From Bacteroidales bacterium (GTDB taxonomy: Bacteria > Bacteroidota > Bacteroidia > Bacteroidales > Dysgonomonadaceae), in the NCBI GenBank assembly GCA_012799155.1, contig JAAZLV010000050.1, positions 1 to 8,796 of the forward strand: DNA of 8,796 nucleotides, given 5' to 3'. This document shows positions 5,823-8,796 of this stretch, one piece after another (positions within the stretch are counted from its first letter, which is position 1; the number at the start of each line of letters is the position of its first letter). The translations under genes were made by a program, and so were the position numbers. The notes beneath the pieces were generated by a model. The model was not told where the DNA came from, searched no databases, and was given only the letters and a program-made list of their open reading frames with translations.

Positions 5823-7288
5823 GCAGGTACTCTTGCACTGCGGAATAACCTGTTCCAGCGTATCTTCCCGTTAAACCATCCCTTGTCTTTTTCCAGTGAG
5901 AGCCAGATAAGCATCGGTTTACCCACGATATGATCTTCCGGAACGAAACCCCATACCCGAGAGTCGGCCGAGTTGTGACGGTTGTCGCCCATCATGAAGT
6001 AATAATCGAACCGGAAGGTATAGGAGTCAGATTCTACACCGTTGATGAACACTTTACCGTCGCGATATTCAAAATCATTCCCTTCATAATTCTTGATACA
6101 GCGTTCGTATGCCGCCACCTTAAAAGCTGTGTTCTCATTGAAGGTAATCGTTTCTCCCTTCTTGGGGATCCAGATAGGACCAAAGGTGTCACGCGACCAA
6201 CCTGTGTTGTGATTGAGCGGATAATAATAGCTCATACCAGCCTGTTCTTTCTCCTTGATGATATTCCACACAAACGGTTTGGCGTTTAAACCAGCTACCA
6301 TCTCTTCCGTGAGGGGGATGCTGAAGTAGAGACGTCCATTGTTCCCGTTACGGGGCTGTAAGCCGAATATTGCCAGACTTAAACTGTCCACGCCTGAGAG
6401 GTCCTGTGAACGTGTGACCACCTGTCCGTAGTTGTTCTGCGTTTCATAGTCTGCCTTGTTGATGCCAAGTTCTTGGAAGAGCTCCGAGGAAATTGCAGTA
6501 CCATCGGTGTGGATCATATAGTTGTGTTGGGAGTAGCGCGGGTTGGGTAGATAGTTGCCGTCGATAAAGACGCTGTCGTTGCTTAGGGAGATGGTCTCAC
6601 CAGGCAGGCCGATACAGCGTTTCACGTAGTTTTCTCTCCGGTCCACCGGACGGTAGACGATCTCTCCATAAGTACGCCGGTCTGATCGCACACCTGTGCT
6701 GCCATTGGGATTTAGCTTCGAGAGGGTGTAGAAGTCAACCCCCTGCATGTTGAGAGCCACTGTGTCGCCGGTAGGGAAGTTGAAGACCACGATATCGTTT
6801 CGTTCCACCTTGCCGAACCCTTTCAGTCGTTTGTATTTCCATTGCGGCTTCTCAATATATGACTTGCCACCCACCACCGGCATGGTGTGTTGTGCCAGTG
6901 GAAAAGAGAGAGGTGTGATGGGAGCGCGTGGACCATAGCTTAGCTTGCTCACGGCCAGGAAATCACCCACCAGCAGTGACTTTTCCAATGAAGAGGTGGG
7001 TATCTGATAGTTCTGAAAGAAGAAGGTGTTGATGAAATAAACCGCCACCAGCGCGAAGAGGATGGCATCCACCCATTCCATGGTCTTGCGGAAGGGTTCG
7101 TTCTTCGATTTCTTCCAGAAGGACCAGGGGATGAACTTGGTGATATAGATGTCGAAGAAAAGTAGTATGAACAGCAGTATCCATGGTGATCCTGCCCAAA
7201 GTGAGAAGAGGAGGGTTGCGGCAACCCAGACGGCAAACCAGAACCATTGGTGTTTTGTTGCCGATGAAACACGTTGTTTAAATGTCAT
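5819..7288 (-). CDS. lepB: Signal peptidase I, large Bacteroidetes form (S26 family)
   Basis: A 489-residue inner-membrane serine protease that removes signal peptides from exported proteins. Hydrophobic segments lie at about 15-32, 35-56 and 74-92, with the catalytic part following on the periplasmic side. The nucleophile is Ser100 in IPTSSLEKSL (96-105), where the usual SMEPTL reads SLEKSL. The general-base lysine is Lys223 in YVKRCIGLPGE (221-231). The MGDNRHNSADSR box is at 433-444. About 210 residues separate the lysine from MGDNR, far more than in E. coli LepB, which makes the protein roughly 165 residues longer. I recall this as typical of the phylum. The gene starts 24 bp after dapB and overlaps the WbqC-family gene by 4 bp, so all three probably share one mRNA. 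Confidence 0.95.
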   Translation of the reverse strand: MTFKQRVSSATKHQWFWFAVWVAATLLFSLWAGSPWILLFILLFFDIYITKFIPWSFWKKSKNEPFRKTMEWVDAILFALVAVYFINTFFFQNYQIPTSSLEKSLLVGDFLAVSKLSYGPRAPITPLSFPLAQHTMPVVGGKSYIEKPQWKYKRLKGFGKVERNDIVVFNFPTGDTVALNMQGVDFYTLSKLNPNGSTGVRSDRRTYGEIVYRPVDRRENYVKRCIGLPGETISLSNDSVFIDGNYLPNPRYSQHNYMIHTDGTAISSELFQELGINKADYETQNNYGQVVTRSQDLSGVDSLSLAIFGLQPRNGNNGRLYFSIPLTEEMVAGLNAKPFVWNIIKEKEQAGMSYYYPLNHNTGWSRDTFGPIWIPKKGETITFNENTAFKVAAYERCIKNYEGNDFEYRDGKVFINGVESDSYTFRFDYYFMMGDNRHNSADSRVWGFVPEDHIVGKPMLIWLSLEKDKGWFNGKIRWNRLFRSARVPA

Positions 7289-7312
7289 AGCGTCAATTCT
7301 TACGATATCTGT

Positions 7313-8032
7313 TTATAATGAACCCAGCATATCTCTCATCCCAAGAAATCCTTTCTTACCCCTGGTGAACTCGGCAGCAAGGACCGCTCCAAGGGCAAGT
7401 CCACTGCGGTTTTTCGCATCATGGGTGATGCGAATGGTGTCACACGCCGATTCGTAGATCACGGTATGGATACCGGGTACCTCACCTTCACGAAACGCTT
7501 CGATGGCCAGCTCACTGGGTTCACTCTCCTGTCCTGAGACCCACTTTTCTTTGCGATCCAGCTTTTCAATAATTCCCTCTGCGAGGGTGATGGCGGTTCC
7601 ACTGGGGGCATCGAGCTTGTGTATATGGTGGGTCTCCTCCATCCGAACGTCGTATTCAGAATAACGGTTCATGACCTTTGCCAGATAGTTGCTTAGTGCA
7701 AAGAAGATATTGACACCCAAACTGAAGTTGGAGGCGTAGAAGAAGGTTTTTCCGTTTTTGTGGCACTCATCCTTGATTTCATCCAGGTGCTCCAGCCATC
7801 CTGTAGTACCTGATACAACAGCTACCCCGGCTGCGAATGCTCTCCTGTAATTTTGGAGTGCGCTCTGTGGCGAGGTGAATTCTATCGCCACATCGGCACT
7901 CCCGAAGGCGGACGAAGTGAATTTATCCTCTTCACCAATATCAATCGTGCAAACTATTTCATGTCCTCTCTCCAGGGCGATGCGTTCGATCTCATGACCC
8001 ATCTTCCCGTATCCTATCAATGCAATTTTCAT
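7313..8032 (-). CDS. dapB: 4-hydroxy-tetrahydrodipicolinate reductase
   Basis: A complete 239-residue cytoplasmic enzyme that reduces 4-hydroxy-tetrahydrodipicolinate to tetrahydrodipicolinate with NAD(P)H, in the pathway to meso-diaminopimelate (peptidoglycan) and lysine. The N-terminal dinucleotide-binding loop is GYGKMG (7-12), followed by VVSGTTGW (72-79). The signature HHIHKLDAPSGTA (135-147) contains the catalytic pair equivalent to E. coli His159 and Lys163, here His135 and Lys139. It is about 30 residues shorter than the E. coli enzyme, as in other Bacteroidetes. ATG 8032 follows an A-rich stretch. It is first gene of the lepB and WbqC-family operon, transcribed from the promoter at 8079-8086, with a short palindrome in the leader. 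Confidence 0.96.
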   Translation of the reverse strand: MKIALIGYGKMGHEIERIALERGHEIVCTIDIGEEDKFTSSAFGSADVAIEFTSPQSALQNYRRAFAAGVAVVSGTTGWLEHLDEIKDECHKNGKTFFYASNFSLGVNIFFALSNYLAKVMNRYSEYDVRMEETHHIHKLDAPSGTAITLAEGIIEKLDRKEKWVSGQESEPSELAIEAFREGEVPGIHTVIYESACDTIRITHDAKNRSGLALGAVLAAEFTRGKKGFLGMRDMLGSL

Positions 8033-8050
8033 TTTTTAAATTTTCTATAT

Positions 8051-8067
8051 ACCTGTCGTTGACAGGT
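8051..8067. promoter_or_regulatory. Perfect 7-bp inverted repeat in the dapB leader (possible operator or hairpin)
   Basis: ACCTGTC, loop GTT, GACAGGT: a perfect palindrome-like element beginning about 5 bp downstream of the predicted transcription start and 19 bp before the dapB ATG. Position suits either a repressor operator or a small mRNA hairpin that affects initiation. It is too small to be a lysine riboswitch, and no other riboswitch elements are visible. Confidence 0.45.
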
Positions 8068-8078
8068 CGTGTAACCAA

Positions 8079-8086
8079 CAAAAGTA
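8079..8086 (-). promoter_or_regulatory. Candidate -7 promoter element for the dapB-lepB-WbqC operon
   Basis: The minus strand reads TACTTTTG, a full match to TAnnTTTG and identical to the box before Stealth copy 1. TTTC (plus-strand GAAA at 8104-8107) lies 17 bp upstream as an imperfect -33 element. The predicted start near 8072 gives a leader of about 40 nt. The rest of the 116-bp gap to the upstream epimerase gene shows only a TGTTGC direct repeat (8134-8139, 8141-8146). Confidence 0.55.
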
Positions 8087-8148
8087 CAAAATAAATAGTT
8101 ACTGAAAGTGCCTTGTACCATAAATTCACCTTCTGTTGCATGTTGCGA

Positions 8149-8796
8149 CTAAAGCCATCCCTGTCTGCGGTACCAGGCGACTGTCATCTCTACCCCCTCT
8201 TTCAATTTCCAGTTGGGTATAAAATCGATATCCTCTTTCAGAGGGGTTACATCGCAATTCCAGTTGCGCTGTTTCATTATTTGGTACTTATCGCTGTTAA
8301 AAGTACTTGTCTTGCCCAATAGTGCCGATAAGCCACCATTCAGACAGGCTGCCTGTTTTGTCAACCAGAGCGGTATCTTTAGACGGATTACTCTCTTTTT
8401 TCCGAGTACCTCCTTTACGATGGCATTAAATTGGGTATCAGTATATCTGTCGCCGTCGGCTAGAAAATAAATTTTGTTTTTGATCCCTTTTGCCAGGAGG
8501 TTGAAGATCACTCCTGCCAGATCCATACTATGGATGAATGTGAGTAGCTGTTTACGGAAACCAACACCCACATCCAGACCATTTTGTACCGCTTTCATAA
8601 GGATCAGGTAATCCTTGTCGCGTGGTCCGTAAACACCTGTTGGACGGATGATCAACCAAGGGATATTCTTCTGGTTGAACAGGAATTGTTCCGCCTTAAG
8701 CTTGCTTCTGCCATATGCCGTGTTGGGATTGGGTACACTTTCAACACTGAAAGGGGTGTACCCCTTTTCATCTCCGGGTCCCATGACACTGAGTGA
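8149..8796 (-). CDS. NAD-dependent epimerase/dehydratase family protein, partial (N-terminus outside window)
   Basis: The frame remains open to the right edge. The in-frame residues before the Met at 8784 read SLSV, the expected end of the SSxSV segment of extended short-chain dehydrogenases, so the Met is internal and 215 residues are visible. NTAYGRSK carries the catalytic YxxxK (Tyr28, Lys32 counting from the edge), and RPTGVYGP (51-58) follows as in sugar epimerases. The Rossmann GxxGxxG start is outside. Family members act on nucleotide sugars or related substrates such as sterols; the exact substrate is not readable here. The gene ends 116 bp before dapB, which has its own promoter, so cotranscription is possible but not required. 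Confidence 0.9.
   Translation of the reverse strand, partial: SLSVMGPGDEKGYTPFSVESVPNPNTAYGRSKLKAEQFLFNQKNIPWLIIRPTGVYGPRDKDYLILMKAVQNGLDVGVGFRKQLLTFIHSMDLAGVIFNLLAKGIKNKIYFLADGDRYTDTQFNAIVKEVLGKKRVIRLKIPLWLTKQAACLNGGLSALLGKTSTFNSDKYQIMKQRNWNCDVTPLKEDIDFIPNWKLKEGVEMTVAWYRRQGWL

Noticed and set aside
5930..6289. 119-codon plus-strand open frame
   Set aside because: It is antisense to lepB over its MGDNR region and has no motif or promoter.
6949..7272. Two minus-strand open frames in other phases within lepB
   Set aside because: They are shifted readings of the lepB N-terminal region with low-complexity translations rich in Ser, Pro and His.
8784..8784. ATG at 8784 as the start of the epimerase-family gene
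   Set aside because: The upstream in-frame codons encode SLSV, part of the conserved segment before the YxxxK motif, and the Rossmann start is missing, so the gene continues beyond the edge.

Overview
The window looks like chromosomal DNA from a member of the Bacteroidales; the genus cannot be fixed by eye. The evidence is the gene content: a 489-residue signal peptidase I with a large internal insertion, a short DapB, a WbqC-family protein directly behind lepB, and a GluRS lacking the Cys pair of the E. coli zinc site. Upstream sequences also carry TAnnTTTG -7 elements, and starts are preceded by A-rich stretches rather than Shine-Dalgarno sites.

Layout from left to right. Positions 1-1229 (minus) hold the N-terminal part of a 7TM-HD (PgpH-type) membrane protein that runs off the left edge. 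An intergenic region of about 200 bp with a plus-strand promoter follows. Positions 1433-2398 (plus) and 2402-3394 (minus) are two Stealth-family sugar-phosphate transferases facing each other with only 3 bp between their stop codons. A perfect 10-bp hairpin covers the junction. Next is gltX (minus), 28 bp upstream of the second Stealth gene and probably cotranscribed with it. A 231-bp gap holds the gltX promoter and the end of the next operon. That operon reads dapB, lepB, WbqC-family gene (minus), with a 24-bp gap and then an ATGA stop-start overlap. A promoter and a small palindrome precede dapB. At the right edge is a partial NAD-dependent epimerase/dehydratase (minus).

Most of the window is housekeeping: tRNA charging, lysine/diaminopimelate synthesis, protein export and nucleotide signalling. 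The Stealth pair is the accessory part. Proteins of this family transfer sugar-1-phosphate units onto cell-surface glycans, and here two diverged copies sit with no recognisable polysaccharide cluster in view. The first copy carries a C8 tract at which a one-base slip would remove its last conserved region. I saw no tRNA, rRNA, CRISPR array, insertion sequence or integrase. No intergenic stretch exceeds 300 bp.
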